From: Eutreptiella sp. 'Long Island Sound 2002'
Lineage: Eukaryota > Euglenozoa > Euglenophyceae > Eutreptiales > Eutreptiaceae
Length of the DNA stretch: 64,000 bases
NCBI GenBank assembly: GCA_964036045.1
Contig: OZ038391.1
Coordinates: 37,237,833 to 37,301,832, forward strand
Direction: 5' to 3'
Shown here piece by piece: positions 44,011 to 56,129 of this stretch. Under the pieces are notes generated by a model that saw nothing but the letters and a program-made list of their open reading frames with translations, was not told the DNA's origin and made no database searches. The translations under genes and the position numbers were made by a program. Each line of letters begins with the position of its first letter. Position 1 is the stretch's first letter.

Positions 44011-45138
44011 CTGTGCTATTAACGAGGGAGACCCATGTTTGACTGCTTGCTGAGATTGGCTTACCGAAGTGTACACCTGAGTGTGTACCTTATTGGACTG
44101 CCTGTTCTCTGCGGTCATAAAGTCAGAACCTCTAAGCCGACGTACTTATGTTATTTCCGTGGAAGCTCTCCCGTGCTCTGCACCAAACAGAAGTCGGCTG
44201 ACATGCTCTGGCTCTCCCTCTCCCATCATCTCGCAGGGCCGCGGGGCGGGGGGGGGAGGGGGGGCATGGTGACTTGGGTCTCCGTCGCTTTGTGTGTGTG
44301 TGTGTGTGTGTGTGCGGAACGTCCGAACATGCAGGCAGGGCTGTGCAGGGGGGGGCTGGGGGTTGGAGGGGGGCGGTACCAAAGATGTGGAGGAGTGCCT
44401 CCAGGGCACTAGACGGCCGAAGCTTGGCTGCGGTGGGGGAAAGGCGGGGGGTGGGGGGCGTGAAGAAATTCGTGCATGTGGGGGCTCCGGGGGGCAGGCA
44501 GATATATTCCTGCCCATGCATGTGGGGTAGCGTGTAGCGGGTGCGGCCAGGGGGGGGGGGTCCAAAGGCGGGGGGGCTGTGGGGGACCCCTCCCCCCCTC
44601 CAGGAGACCCTGAGTTGTGAGAGGCGCTGAGGAAATTTTTGGCCTGAACTGAATTGCGCCAAAGGCGCCAGAGAAAATTGTTGATTGGCCGAAGACCCGG
44701 AGAAAAATTTGCGCAATCACTTAAGAGGGGGGGTCCGAGGGGGGGTGGGGGGTGTCAGACCCCCCCACTAACAACTCCGCATCTCCGGGAGGGGGGGGGG
44801 GCGTCCCCCTCAGGCAGTCTCCATTTCCAGCAACGCGCTGCTTCAGACCTAGGCCTGGAATTCGAGGGCCTGCCCCTGCCCCTGACACGGGCTGCTCAGG
44901 TAAGACTTGTCCGCCGAGAGCGCCGCGGCAGGCTGCAGAGTGCCGTGGACGGTGTTGAGCTGCGGGGACCATGGGGTCTGCACATCCGTGTCCGACGGCG
45001 GTGATGTGCATCAGAGGGGCCTGTGCAGGGCGGAGGGGGTGAGGCAGTGGATGGGAGGAGGAGAGGCTGGCCGGGGTCAGGATGTCGTTGCCACACCCTC
45101 TGCGCCGGGGTATTCCACGCACCTACAGCAGGGGGGGG
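43783..45138. other. GT microsatellites and G-rich sequence, no gene
   Basis: (GT)n of about 28 repeats at 43953-44008 and about 11 at 44291-44313, separated by AT-normal unique sequence (44010-44220). 44620-44710 has a GCGCCAAAGGCGCC block similar in style to the interior of the candidate MITEs. No frame is convincing. Confidence 0.7.
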
Positions 45139-45254
45139 GGCAGGGATGTATTAGAAGGGGGGGAGGGAAGGGGAGGGGGGTCTAGGGGGGGGGTCCACGG
45201 GGGGTACCCCCCCTCATCCTACGGTGCACGGCCGTTCCAATGCATCACTGGGGG
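45139..45254. mobile_element. Candidate MITE 3, short member of the same family
   Basis: Left GCAGGGATGTATTAGAAG (about 45140) and the reverse complement of the right end, CAGTGATGCATTGGAACGG (about 45231-45249), are imperfect inverted repeats. The interior is only G-rich filler. Confidence 0.4.
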
Positions 45255-45570
45255 GGGGGGGGTTCCTCCTACAAGCCCGACGGTGTTCCCACCTGGGGCC
45301 CCAATGGGTGGGGGGTGGGGGCAGAGGCCCCGGGTGAAAGCCTTCTTCAGGAAGTGGAGCAGTGGTAGGGACGTGCGGTGCGACGGAGGATGGGCATTCG
45401 GTGCGCAGCCCTATGTGTATTGCCCCTTCAACCCCCTGAAATACCAGGCAACAGGTTCCACACACCACCAATCTCTACCTGATGGCACATCACTAATGGT
45501 GGCGTGCCCAGAGGTCCCTTTCCCCCGCTCCCCTCACTGACTCCACACGGGATTCAATGACCAGAGGGGG

Positions 45571-45922
45571 CAGGGGTGTCCTTAAGAGGAAAAAAAAAAG
45601 GAAAGTGTTCCTGAACGGCAGTTTTGCAAAAAGACCGCGTGTAGCTCATATGTTCAACCATGGTTGGTGGCGATTGGCGGTTGGCGGTTGGTAGCGATTG
45701 GCGGTTGGCGGTTGGTAATTGGCGGTTGGTGGCGGTTCGTGGTGCTTGGCAGCGGTTGGTGATTGGTGGTTGGTGGCGGTTGGCAGTGGTTGGCGTTTGG
45801 CGGTTGGTCGCTGCTGGCGGTTGGCGGCGGTGGCGGTTGGTGGCGGTTGGTGGTCCCTTGGGGCGGTCCCTAAGGGCGGTCGTTAACAGAAAAAAAAATC
45901 TAGTTCCCTAAGGACCCCCCTG
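45571..45922. mobile_element. hAT-type MITE 2 carrying a GGTTGG minisatellite
   Basis: Left end CAGGGGTGTCCTTAAG (45571) and the reverse complement of the right end, CAGGGGGGTCCTTAGGG, form imperfect TIRs. Each is followed inward by an A run (or T run), as in the element at 32224-32618. Flanking 8-mers AGAGGGGG (45563-45570) and GCAGGGGG (45923-45930) match at 6 of 8. The interior (45655-45880) is a degenerate GGTTGGCGGTTGGTGGC array. The same architecture suggests a family. Confidence 0.7.
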
Positions 45923-45924
45923 GC

Positions 45925-48900
45925 AGGGGGGGGGGGGGTTATGGGCAGATGTTGTGGGTTTCCAACCCCAATGCATTCGTTGAGGTGACCAAGCCCAGGG
46001 AGGCACATACACAGTGCCAACAAGAGGGCAGTTTGTATGCCAGGCAGTGGTACAATCGGTGTACTTGGCACTGCATGATGCACTTCATGGTATGGAGACG
46101 TACAGGAGCAGGGTGGGCGAAAACATAATTTTTTTTGGGGGGGGGGGAGCCCCTTGGGCATCCCCCCCTCCCTTGGGTTGGGCTCTTTGGGCAGGCTGCA
46201 GAAGCCTGGGGGTACTGTTGCACTCCCGGGGTATTCCTACGCTCTGGGGTTATGATTCTGCACTCTCCGAGGACTATAGTTGGCATTTCTGCACTCCTTG
46301 GCATCAAATGGTTGGTAGGTTGAGCTGGATGTCCCCGCCACCGACACCTGCAGCCATTGTTCTCCGACGAGTTCATTGGCACAGTGTCCAGGTTTTTGCT
46401 AGGTGACTGTCCTGGTGCTTCCGCCTGTGTTCTCGTGGGCCTGCCTTCTGTATGTACAAGTGTCCGTGAGTTCACAGCAGTCGTCCAAAACCTTCCAACA
46501 ATTGACAACGGTCATTGACAATACTCCAAGAATTATCAGTCGTCATCCGGAACCCTCTGAGAATTAACAATGACCATCTGGAGACCTGTGCGACTTGCCT
46601 AAATCTGTGCAGATTACCTACCATATTGGTAAATTCTTCCATCCCTTGTGTGATGCACCGCAAACGGACAAGAACTTTTACATAGAACTGGCCCAAAGAG
46701 CCCCTTTCTGGGCCCACTACGGGTAGCAGATGCGTGTGCACCGACCGTGTGCACAAAGAACACGAAGAGAGCATGCTCAGCAAAAGTGCACTGTGTCGGA
46801 AAGTATTTGAGGCAGCCGAGGCCAAATAAAAGTGACCCACTACAGGAACATGGACATTCCACTCTTTCCCGGCCAGTATGCTGTGCATTGCAGCGTGTAC
46901 AGAAGCGTGCACTGCAGGTCTGTGATAACCAGAGAAGGCAGCCACCTGCTGACAGGCAAGACATGAAAGAAGAAAGGCCACCCTCGAATGGAGGAAAGGC
47001 AGGGTGTTCGAAAAGGCAAAGAGGAAACTGTTTGTGGTGTGACGTGCAGAGGCGGCCCAATGGCTCTGTAGCGGCACTCAATACTTGAGTTGCCACATGG
47101 CATCCAACGCATTGGGGTGTGCAACACACAAGCCACCGCAAACATAAATGTACACGCCCATACATTGGACCGACGGGCGCATGCACCGTCCATGGCAGAC
47201 AGCTTCTGGGTTCTTGTCACAGTCAGGACACAAGACCCGCAGGTTCCAGATGGACTCGAGTGCTAAACATACCTGATAGATAGTTTCATGGGGCGTTGGG
47301 GCTTTGGGGGCCACCATGACATTGTCGCTAAACTGCTGTAAGGCAACAAGGTTTCCTAAGGGCAAGAGCCATTGTAAAATACCTGTGTCAGCGACGCTGA
47401 GATCACCCAAGCGGCGCATGAGGGCTCTGAGCTTTTCACACAACCAGACACAGTGCAAATCGGCGGAGTGAACGCTGAACGGGCCGCCCATGGAAATAGC
47501 CCCCCCCTCCCCCCGCCAGCACAATGTCATCTCGTAACAGTGAAAACTGTACCAGATTGGTGAGTTCCTACACAGAAATAAAAATCGAAGGATATCTTGT
47601 TGGCTTCACTTGCCCAGTCGAGGCGTTTAGTTTCCTTGTGGATGCTCCAACCCATGGTGCTAGCATGCCAGCATCATTTTTTCTTTAGTCATTCATTGGC
47701 CTGTCGAAAGTGCTTTATGACAGTTTTCGGGTGGACATTGTTAACTGCCAACCCCCCCGCCCCCAAGATTTCAAGGGGATCCTAGGCCCCTTCTCTGACA
47801 AAAGTTGTTTCTGCTATCCCAAGGATCGGGGGAGGATTGTCTGCACTGCACACACTGTTTGACATGATCATCCAGCAGGGCTACATGCCCTCCCCCCACA
47901 GTATCCCCCAGAAGAAGCTGAGGGAGAGACTGTGGACCAGCCTTCAAATGCAGGGGATGCCGGGGGGGGGGGGGCGGAGGGGAGAGGTCCATAGAGCCCC
48001 CCTCCCGAGGCTTGTAAAGTGGGCTAAGCGGACTACCATTCAGAAAGTTTTTATATACCACAGGGTAGCATGCCCTCTTGCATGCCATAAGTACAAGGAC
48101 CAATAAAGCTTGTGAGTGCCCAAGCCTCCGAGCCTCGGGATCAGACCCCTCCTCCTCAGGCAAGTCCAATGCTACCAATGCGGAAGATACCCTTCAACGG
48201 GTAGAGATCCGTGGAGCCTGAGGCCTATCCTAAAGGCGCAACTGGTCAGTTGGGGCATGACAAACTCTTCATTGACAAGCTCACCCCGCAGCCCAAAACG
48301 GATACTTATAGTGCTTGTCAACGGAACTCGAGTCCTGGTGCCAAGCCTAAGTCTACCGACACCAAGTCTTGGCTTATCTACAAGAGGGTATTTTGCAACT
48401 CCTTGTAGTATTGCATGCATCCTTGGTGTTGTTCCGAGATTCGTTATTTATTTCCGCCATCTTCGGGCAATGAGTATCAATTCCCCTGCAAGTCACCCTT
48501 CATGCCACGGCTCCATTGCTTTACCCATGCCGGAGGTACCCAAAATGTCCCCGGGGGCTATACGCCTCACCTCCTCCGGTAGCAATGGCTGTTGCTGGGT
48601 TGTTCTTGTTATCCAACTTCTTTCGTGGGAAAAAAAAGCTGGTTACATTGAAAAGAAAAGTGTATGCGGGTTACACCAACAACAAAGTACTTTGTATCCC
48701 CTTACTTTTTTCCATACGCGGGTTACAGCAAAACAAAAGTATACGGGTTACACTTTTTTCCATACCTGGGTTACATCTTCAACGGGCTGGGGTGGGGGTT
48801 GCCATGAAGGCTACATTGGACGGGGCTACTTGGCCCCTCGCATTGTCCTCCTGACTGGGTGTAAACGTGGTCCTTTTCATCAGAAAATGTGACGCCTTGG

Positions 48901-49240
48901 GCTACAAAACACCTGGAGTGTTACGGATTAGTGACTGATTCGGCCATGGGCCTTTGACCTAGTGTCGCCGCCGGAGCTCCAGTCCCACTGGTGTGGGGTT
49001 TGGGGGGTGATCCGTTTTCGATGGACAAAGGGCGGCGGCAAAGAGAGAGAGAGAGAGAGAGAACGAGATGGGGAGACCTGTCGCCTTCATGAAGGTCAGG
49101 AAAGAGTGGCACTGAGGGGTCCAATGTTACGCAGCTTTCTGAGGCATCAATGTTGGGGGACCACTCAGGATCTTCGTGGTACTGCACGAGAACCGGATGC
49201 CCCTACAATGGGTCGAGATATGTGGTGCCTTGGGCATAGG
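45925..49240. other. Mostly unrecognised sequence
   Basis: Minus-strand frames at 47530-47078 (Cys-rich segment LCPDCDKNPEAVCHGRC) and 47077-46472 are the longest, but I cannot tie them to a family; they could be transposon debris. 48610-48780 repeats GGGTTACA-type motifs (four times) with T runs. (GA)n lies at 49041-49063. Nothing else is supportable. Confidence 0.4.
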
Positions 49241-49640
49241 GAAAAGCTTCGCAAAAATTGGGGTTTTTTTGGTAAGAAACGGGGGGGGTTTGGGGTACAA
49301 TTTTTGGTTGGGTTTTGTTTGGTAATATTGGGGGGTTTTTGATAAGATTTGGGTTTTTTCTGTAAACCTTGTTCGCTGGTGGGGGGTTTTCTGACAAAAA
49401 CACGGGGGGGGGGAATTGGGGTTTCTTGTTGGGAGAAAAATTACAATTGCTCAGTGACCTCTATCTATGTGGGTGTCTGTTACGCGCTTTTGTGCCTTGT
49501 GCTTGTTGTCCGATTATGTGCAGGTGCCAAGTGTGGCAGGGTCGTCCAAAGCGTTGGGCAACCGGTTGCGTGGTCTTAGGTTTTTTTTGTGGCAAATTAT
49601 GGCTTTTTTTTTTGTTACGAATTGGGTTTTTTTTTGGTAA
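49240..49640 (+). repeat. G/T-rich low-complexity stretch
   Basis: The plus strand alternates T runs and G runs (GGGGTTTTTTTGGTAAG, GGTAATATTGGGGGGTTTTT and similar), repeated loosely with GGTAA steps. It has G-quadruplex potential. No coding content. Confidence 0.6.
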
Positions 49641-51600
49641 CAGGGACAAGGAAGGCGCCCTGCATGGGGGTGCGGCACGAGGACCTTGCCGCCTTGTTGG
49701 GGTCTCAGCCTCCACGCTGACGGCGTATGGAGGGCACCTGCCGCAGTGCATGGGCGTTGGGCGGCCATAATTCACCACTGGCGTGCCAGTCACCACCTGC
49801 ATGGGGCTTGCCTCTCATCGATGCCAGCAGCAACCCATAGTGATGCGCAGCAGTGGACAGGGCATCCCACGTTCGATGCATCCAATGGGACGTTGTGTGC
49901 AGCATGCCACACGTGATACAGAGGGCTGTGCAGAGACGCAACAGGGCCGTTCTTGTGAGGGGGGGGGGGGGTTACGTTTGGCCCATGCACCACCTTCATC
50001 CTTGGGCTGGCCCTGTGCCAGGCCCTGGGGTGCCTCTGGCGGCCAAACACAACCTGTCGGCCGTCAGAACGGTGCCTCTCGTACGAGGCCCAGCGACCAC
50101 ACAGGCCACCAATCGCCTTTGGCGCCAAATTGGAAATAACGGCCCCTGTCAATTGGATCCTCCTGCCCAACCCAACCCCAGTTTGGGGGGCATTATTGCC
50201 CCCCCTGCACGGCGAGCTGAGTGGCACGGGAGCCCCCCCCCCCCCCCACCCACCGCCAAATGAACACCCAATGGTCCCCCAATTGTTGGCGACCCCCGGA
50301 CCCGGACTGCATACCTCTGAGGTGCTCATGGTCACGGTCGACGCCTTTGTAGCATGCCACCACCCCGCTCCCCTCGAAGCACAGGTTGCTGCTGCGCATG
50401 CATTGCCTCACGAACCGCGCATTGAGCATCTGTGCAGGCGTGGAAGGGGCACGCGTCCACAAAGTGGACAGGGCGCAGACACTCGAAGGACGGCAATCCC
50501 CCAAGAAGTGCCGCACCAACACGGTGCATGGGCCAACTTCCACGCATGGCACTTGCCCCCTCCCCCCACACCCACTTGTCCCGGATACGGCCTTTTCTTA
50601 ATGACTGCGGTTCACCCCCACCAATGACTGCGGTTCACCCTGCATCAGCCTAGGCTACAGAGCGGAACGGAATCAGGGGCCCAATGCATGCGGTCCATAC
50701 CCCTCGTGTATCTTGCTGGTTGTGTGTCACCGCATGCGGCACTGTATGCCCGGGGCCAATGCAATGCAGCACCAGCACTGCCCAAGTCGTTTACCGAACG
50801 CAGGTATTGGGCGTGCCTCAGCCAAGCACAACCCCCTTCGCCCACGTCAATGTGGACCCTCCTCCCCACTGCTTGACACTGCCATACTTGCGGGAGCACG
50901 AATCACACGACGGGGTGCCCATTTGGTATGGCTGAAGGCGGCGTGCTGAATGGCTCTTCCCGCGGCACCACGCCTTCCGTCGTTGCCACTGCAAAGCCAT
51001 CTATCGTGCCAGCGACTACCGAGGCCAGCTCACGCCGGATTGTGCGCCAACATTCTAAACCAGGGGTCGGCTAGACTCGACCACAACCTCGCATCAAGCG
51101 ATCGGTCTGCCTAGGACAGAGCCGTTTTGGATGCTAGCGGTCGTCACTAAGTGGTTCCGCGAGACTACTATTGCTCACGCTTCGACTGGAGCCAATGGCA
51201 AAAGAATTGGTGATTTAAACCAACGAGAAATCTTCAAATGGCCAAAAAAAATTCTTGAACAACAAACCGGGAAATAGAAAAATTCTTCCATAAAATGAAG
51301 AAGAGTGCACACCCCTAAGTTTCAAGTGGCTGTGGCATTTTAACGAATCTGGTTTGGGTTTCCTCGACAAGCTGAAAATTTGTGGAGAAGTGGTTGCTTT
51401 TGACGTCACACACCCAAGCTTTGACAAAATTGTGCCTGTGATCACAAAGAAATCACGTCTTCCAGTTGAGGACTAGCAGTAATGTCTCCCTTGGTATCTG
51501 TGTCGTGTGCAAGGCATTGGCTTTGGTTCAAATATCATCCGGATCACACGGTTATTTCCATTCAAGCGGAAAACTTGAAACTGTTGTTCGCAGTGAATGG
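49641..51600. other. No recognised gene
   Basis: Frames of 60-180 codons on both strands carry no motif I can identify. C and G runs at 49960 and 50231 break them. Base composition shifts toward balanced GC after about 51000. Confidence 0.35.
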
Positions 51601-51624
51601 TGTCTCACTTTGGGCCGGACAGAT

Positions 51625-52165
51625 CGGGGTGGGGGATTAGGCGTGTTAACACGGCCGGCCAACACAGAGGTGGAAAGTACCCCCCCACCCCCTCCTATGT
51701 TGTGTTAACACAGGCCCAACACGGACGTGAAAAGTACCCCCCCCCCCTTTGTCCACCCCATGGCAACACAAGAACCCGAAGATTTTGTGTTGTGTTGTGT
51801 TGTGTTGTGCTGTGTTGTGTTGTGTTGTGTTGTGTTGTGTTGTGTTGTGTTGTGTTGTGTTGTGTTGTGTTGCAGGAGTCAAACCACAACAAGCAAGCAA
51901 ATCCTCAGTGACCGGTCATAGGCTGCAGAGTGTACAAAAGCAAATGTGAATGTTTAGCACTTGCGTTGACGTGTGAAACACTTGAACTACTAGAACAACA
52001 ACACAACACAACACAAAACAACACGACAACACATAACACAACACACCACCTATTGGACATGTTAACACGGCCCCAACACAGGCGGTGAAAGGTCCCCCCC
52101 CCACCCCCTCATGTGTTGTGTTAACACAGGCCTAACACGGACGTGAAAAGTACCCCCCCCCCCTG
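51625..52165 (+). repeat. (TGTTG)n microsatellite between about 55-bp GTTAACAC repeats
   Basis: 51783-51875 is nearly pure TGTTG. On either side (51640-51755 and 52060-52160) units of GTTAACACAGGCCCAACACGG plus GACGTGAAAAGTACC and a C run occur two by two. A weaker complementary ACAAC tract lies at 51998-52045, so the two pentamer tracts could pair as an imperfect inverted repeat. Confidence 0.85.
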
Positions 52166-53094
52166 CCTATTCTCCGTGGGCCCTGAGCCGGCAAGGGGCG
52201 TCAAACTTTAAAGAGGTACAACATTTTGTACGACCGTCGCATCACGTGGGTCTGGGCGGAGGTGCAAAACACCTTGACAAGCCGGACATGGACATTGACA
52301 TGACAAGCCGGACATTCACAAGGGGCAGGACCCATGTGAGCGGCAGGCCCCACTCCGACGTATCGCCCATTTCTGGTGGCGGATGATGGTGTTGGTCACC
52401 CCGATTTTCGCACATCAACCACCTGAGCAAGACGGATAGGGTGGCGCCTCTTTTGCTCGGTGACCACTTTGTGTCGGGTTCAAACGAGAACATGGACATT
52501 CCAAACCACTTGATCACGTCTTCCATGCCAGCCACCGTTTGGGGGTGCCCTCGAATTATTCAAATGACTCACTTTGAAGGATGCCACTCCTTTACTCTTA
52601 CGTTGTTTGTCGGGCAAGGGGGTGGGGCCCCTGAAGGTTGGTTATTGTTTGACAGTTAGGAGGAAAAGTGCAACTTTAAGAGTGGGAGACACAAGTTTGT
52701 CCCACTCCTCAATATTGCAGCATATTGTCCCCTTGGCGCTCGGTCCCCTGGCAGCGCTAATCGAACACCTGTATTGTGGTGTTTTGAAGGACGGCGTCAT
52801 GAATGTCGTGAATGCATGTCACGATCAACGAATTTAAAGGGGAAGGGCGCGATTACGTTTGCCAAGAAGCTTCAAATTTCGATTGACGCACAAAGGAACA
52901 CAGGTTCGTTAAAGAAAAGTCACATCTTAAAACTTCAAATGAGGCATAAAAAACCCGTGGGTTGTAAGAATGCGATGGCATCTAAACCTCACTCATGTTT
53001 GGCGGGCTAGAATCATTCTTGGTACTTAAATGAGGGAGTGGTGCGCAAAAAGCATGAGGACCCGCAACAAAAATTTGTACCATCAACGAGAGAG
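52166..53094. other. No supported gene; possible upstream part of a decayed transposase
   Basis: Plus-strand frames 52441-52659, 52574-52837 and 52774-53010 are short and in different phases. They may be the ruined N-terminal part of the DDE transposase that follows, but no catalytic residue can be assigned. Confidence 0.3.
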
Positions 53095-53269
53095 CTAACT
53101 ACAGCTTGGAATTGATAATTGGGGACCGCGACCGGCGTCTACACAGCAAGCAAATCGGAGCGATCTTTCGTGTCTGGTTGTCATGGGCGCAATATTTTTG
53201 AAGAAGAGCAAATACGGCTTTCGACGACTCGCGCTGGGCAATAAATTGACACGCGAATGGACATAACCC

Positions 53270-53872
53270 TTGCCTCCGTGCAGCAACAAATTCGGCACGT
53301 GGCGAGATCCGATTTCCAACTCCAACGTATTTGCAGGAGGTGTGCATCGATCGCCGCATTTCACGCTTTGCTCGTGTAGCGCCAGAAGAGTCCATGTAAG
53401 TCTCTTCGTCAAGTTTGCCATGGCGGCGTGGAATGAAGCCACAACGCCCATTGCTATCCGCACTGGCTTCCGGAGGTGTGGTCTTTTTCCTTTCTCCCTT
53501 GAGGAATTTTGAACCAACATACCTCAAGGGAGAATTCAACTTGACACACCGCCATTGGAGGTTGAGGATGAAGTCGTGTCTCTAGACACGAATGATTCCT
53601 CGGTCAAAACCTTCAAAGACTTTGGCTGCCAAGTCACTAGCAAAGACCCTTTGAACTTGCGGTTGGGTGCATCGGTAACGAGTGATGACTTCTTCACCGC
53701 GGCACTTGAACTTGAAAAGAAACCAAAGAAAAAAGAGGCAAAGGAGCTTGCCCATGTCACGGCACGTGCGGCGGCACACTTTCCGATGCCCCCCCCCCCC
53801 CCTCCGTGTCATGGCGGCACGGCCGGCACAGGTGACACAAGTGACACAAGTGCCAATCACCCTCGTACATGA
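53270..53872 (+). pseudogene. Decayed pogo/jerky-like DDE transposase C-terminal region
   Basis: The segment AMAAWNEATTPIAIRTGF and RRCGLFPFS (about 53418-53500) matches the pattern at the end of DDE_1 (pogo/Tigger/jerky) transposases, where an Ala-Trp helix precedes a G-F-...-G-(I/L)-F/Y-P-F turn. A stop at about 53510 and a frame change lead to a second frame (53555-53872) with a Lys-rich tract (LEKKPKKKEAKE). No DDE residues are visible upstream, so this is a fragment. Nearby PHD-type sequence may be its tail. Confidence 0.45.
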
Positions 53873-54236
53873 ACCATTGCATTGCGTACCATGCCATCGC
53901 CCCCCCCCCCTGATGTCATGGTGGCACAAGGGACATAGGTCATCATCATGTGATCTAGAGATCTAGAGAGCAAAAGTCACAGAGGCAGAATCCAATGCCG
54001 GACAACACAACACAACACAGCAAAGCACGACACAAGACAGCACAACACAGCGGCGGCCCCGTGTGACACGACACACCGTATGTGGCGGCACCGTGGCACG
54101 GCATGGCCCAGCCCCCCACCCCCCCCTCCGTGGCTGGGTAAGCTCCAAAACGGAAAAGGAAGGGTGGCAAAGAAAAAAGGGCAAAATGAAGAAGGGTGGA
54201 AGGGAGGAGCAGTAGCAGGAGGAGGAGGAGGTAGAC

Positions 54237-54610
54237 ATGGATGAGGAGAGTGAAGAGGATGAAGAAGGGTGCGAGGTGATGTCGGATAGGGAGGATGGTG
54301 AGGAAGAGGAAGAAGAAAGAAAGGAAGAAGAAGAAGAAGAAGAAGAAGAAGAAGAAGAAGAAGAAGAAGAAGAAGAAGAAGAGTACATCGCAAACGAGGA
54401 TGGACCTACGGTTTGTGCCATGGGTGATGAAGAAACCAGTTTGTGTCAACACACAGACCAGTATGTGAAGCAAGATTGGGTTGGGTGTGATCATTGCACT
54501 GCTTGGTACCACCTAGATGCCCAAAGAAGATGAAGAATGGATGTGCCTGCAATTTGAGAAGGATATGGAAGAAAGAAACATAAGAAGACACTATACAGGA
54601 TACGTGACAT
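54237..54610 (+). pseudogene. Acidic protein with PHD-finger-like end, frameshifted
   Basis: An acidic N-terminal part made of a (GAA)n tract (54315-54382) is followed by QDWVGCDHCTAWYHLD (about 54470-54517), the centre of a PHD finger (W-V-x-C-D-x-C-x2-W-Y-H). The partner half, PKEDEEWMCLQFEK, follows at once in another frame (54519-54560), so one indel has broken the finger; its usual last Cys is not seen. PHD-like fingers end many pogo/jerky-like transposases, so it probably belongs with the fragment at 53270-53872. A host chromatin reader is the alternative. Confidence 0.5.
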
Positions 54611-54640
54611 GATAACATTTCTTGGCCAAGAAATGTTATC
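54611..54640. other. Perfect 30-bp palindrome followed by decaying copies
   Basis: GATAACATTTCTTGG followed at once by its exact reverse complement CCAAGAAATGTTATC. The half-site with CTACTCACATTTCT recurs at 54641-54676, 54677-54712 and (altered) 54713-54737, giving a tandem of three to four 36-bp steps. It lies just after the PHD fragment stop, so it may be the transposon end or a protein-binding array. Confidence 0.85.
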
Positions 54641-54740
54641 TACTCACATTTCTTTGCCAAGAAATGTTATCTACTCACATTTCCTCGCCAAGAAACGTTA
54701 TCAGCCAGCGTGATCACATTTCTTCGTCGAGAAATTGTGA

Positions 54741-56129
54741 GACCGATAACGGATATGAGGACCCTGTGTTTTTCAGCACCACAACAGATTTCACTTCACA
54801 TGGAATGCTTGGGTTTGGTAGTCCGCCGAATGAAGTATGTGCCTCATTTGCAAATCAATCCATGGTCTTTCATGTGTTTCCTTGCCAAGAGAGACAATTC
54901 GGACATGGTACCAAGTTTCAAAGCTTTTTTCCATAAAAAGTCAGTATCAGCCCAAAGTGGCACTCAATTAGAGCAGCCTCGATTAGGGCAGTTTACCTTA
55001 AGTGTCACATGCAGGCGGGCCTCCCCAACTTGCATTCCATCGCGTGGTCATGTGCGAAAACGCGCCGAAGCGCCCACTTTTATCGTTTCGAAACCGATCA
55101 GCATGATTTTACCTTTAAGCAAACGGTGATTTGTGGGAGGGATGGCACAAGAACCTTTTGAAGCATTTATGGAATTCCAATGAAGAGTTATTTGCGTGCT
55201 TTGTTGCTGGATTGCTGCCACCAAGCTTTTGCAATGGTACCACCTTCATTTGGTCCCTTCCAAAAAATATTTGGTTGGTGAGTGAGCAAGTTTTGGCATG
55301 CACTACCCCAGAAGGGGGTGGGAGTGCAATCTAAGAGGTGAGAGCAAACGAAAGGCAGAATCATGGTATGTCAACAATCAAAGGTGATGGATGCTTCACC
55401 CTTGTACCTCTGTTTTGTTGGAAGCCTCATGCATCTTTGAGGAGTTTGTGTGCTCGCCGCCTGCATTGCTTATTTCAAATATATGTTTCTTGAGTCGCCC
55501 TTTGCACTCCCCGAACAGCAATCGCCTTGATTTCCCTCCCGAACCACCCATAAAGATACATTTCCTGTTAATTCGTTCGTCACCGTTCGATACTTTTTGG
55601 GGTGCCTTTGACAAATGCATGCAGCACGTGCAACAGTGCGCAGGCGCCCATCATCTGCGCGTGCGTCGTCAACGTCAAATTTCGCTTTTTCGCCCTCTCG
55701 ACAGTGACGACAGTACATTGTATACTTTTCTTTAAGTCTGTCGCATTTCGGCCGAAATTGGGAATGATATTAGTTAGCCTTTCATGCTATCAAATTTGGA
55801 TCAATTCAAGGTAGACGCCAAATCATTCTCGCACACGTGCTACTACAAAGTCGCTCAAACCACTTTGCAGAAACAGGCTACCTGGGAGGACCCTCACACT
55901 CAGCCCAAACAGCATTTATTCCGTTGCTACTTAGTTGGTGTATTCATTCAAACGCTTGAATGCTTTTTGCAGCGCTGTAACGCGCTACTTTACCATCACT
56001 TAGGGCCTCGTGTACAATGGCGAAGGCCGACTTTCGGAACTATATTACTGCTCTGGTGGTTATTTCGGAAGCTTACGGTGCACACGATTTCTAGATTGCA
56101 ATATTGTGTTGTCCACTCTCCTTCAAAGC
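54741..56129. other. No supported gene
   Basis: Composition is closer to balanced than elsewhere and frames are short. The N-terminal exon(s) of the HID1-like gene may lie here, but I could not recognise them. 54965-55010 has two adjacent AATTAGAGCAG/GATTAGGGCAG steps. Confidence 0.35.

Noticed and set aside
47078-47530. Possible KDZ-type (CxC) transposase from LCPDCDKNPEAVC and DAMWQLKY
   Set aside because: The motif spacing does not fit the family as I know it and no further block was found; left as unrecognised.
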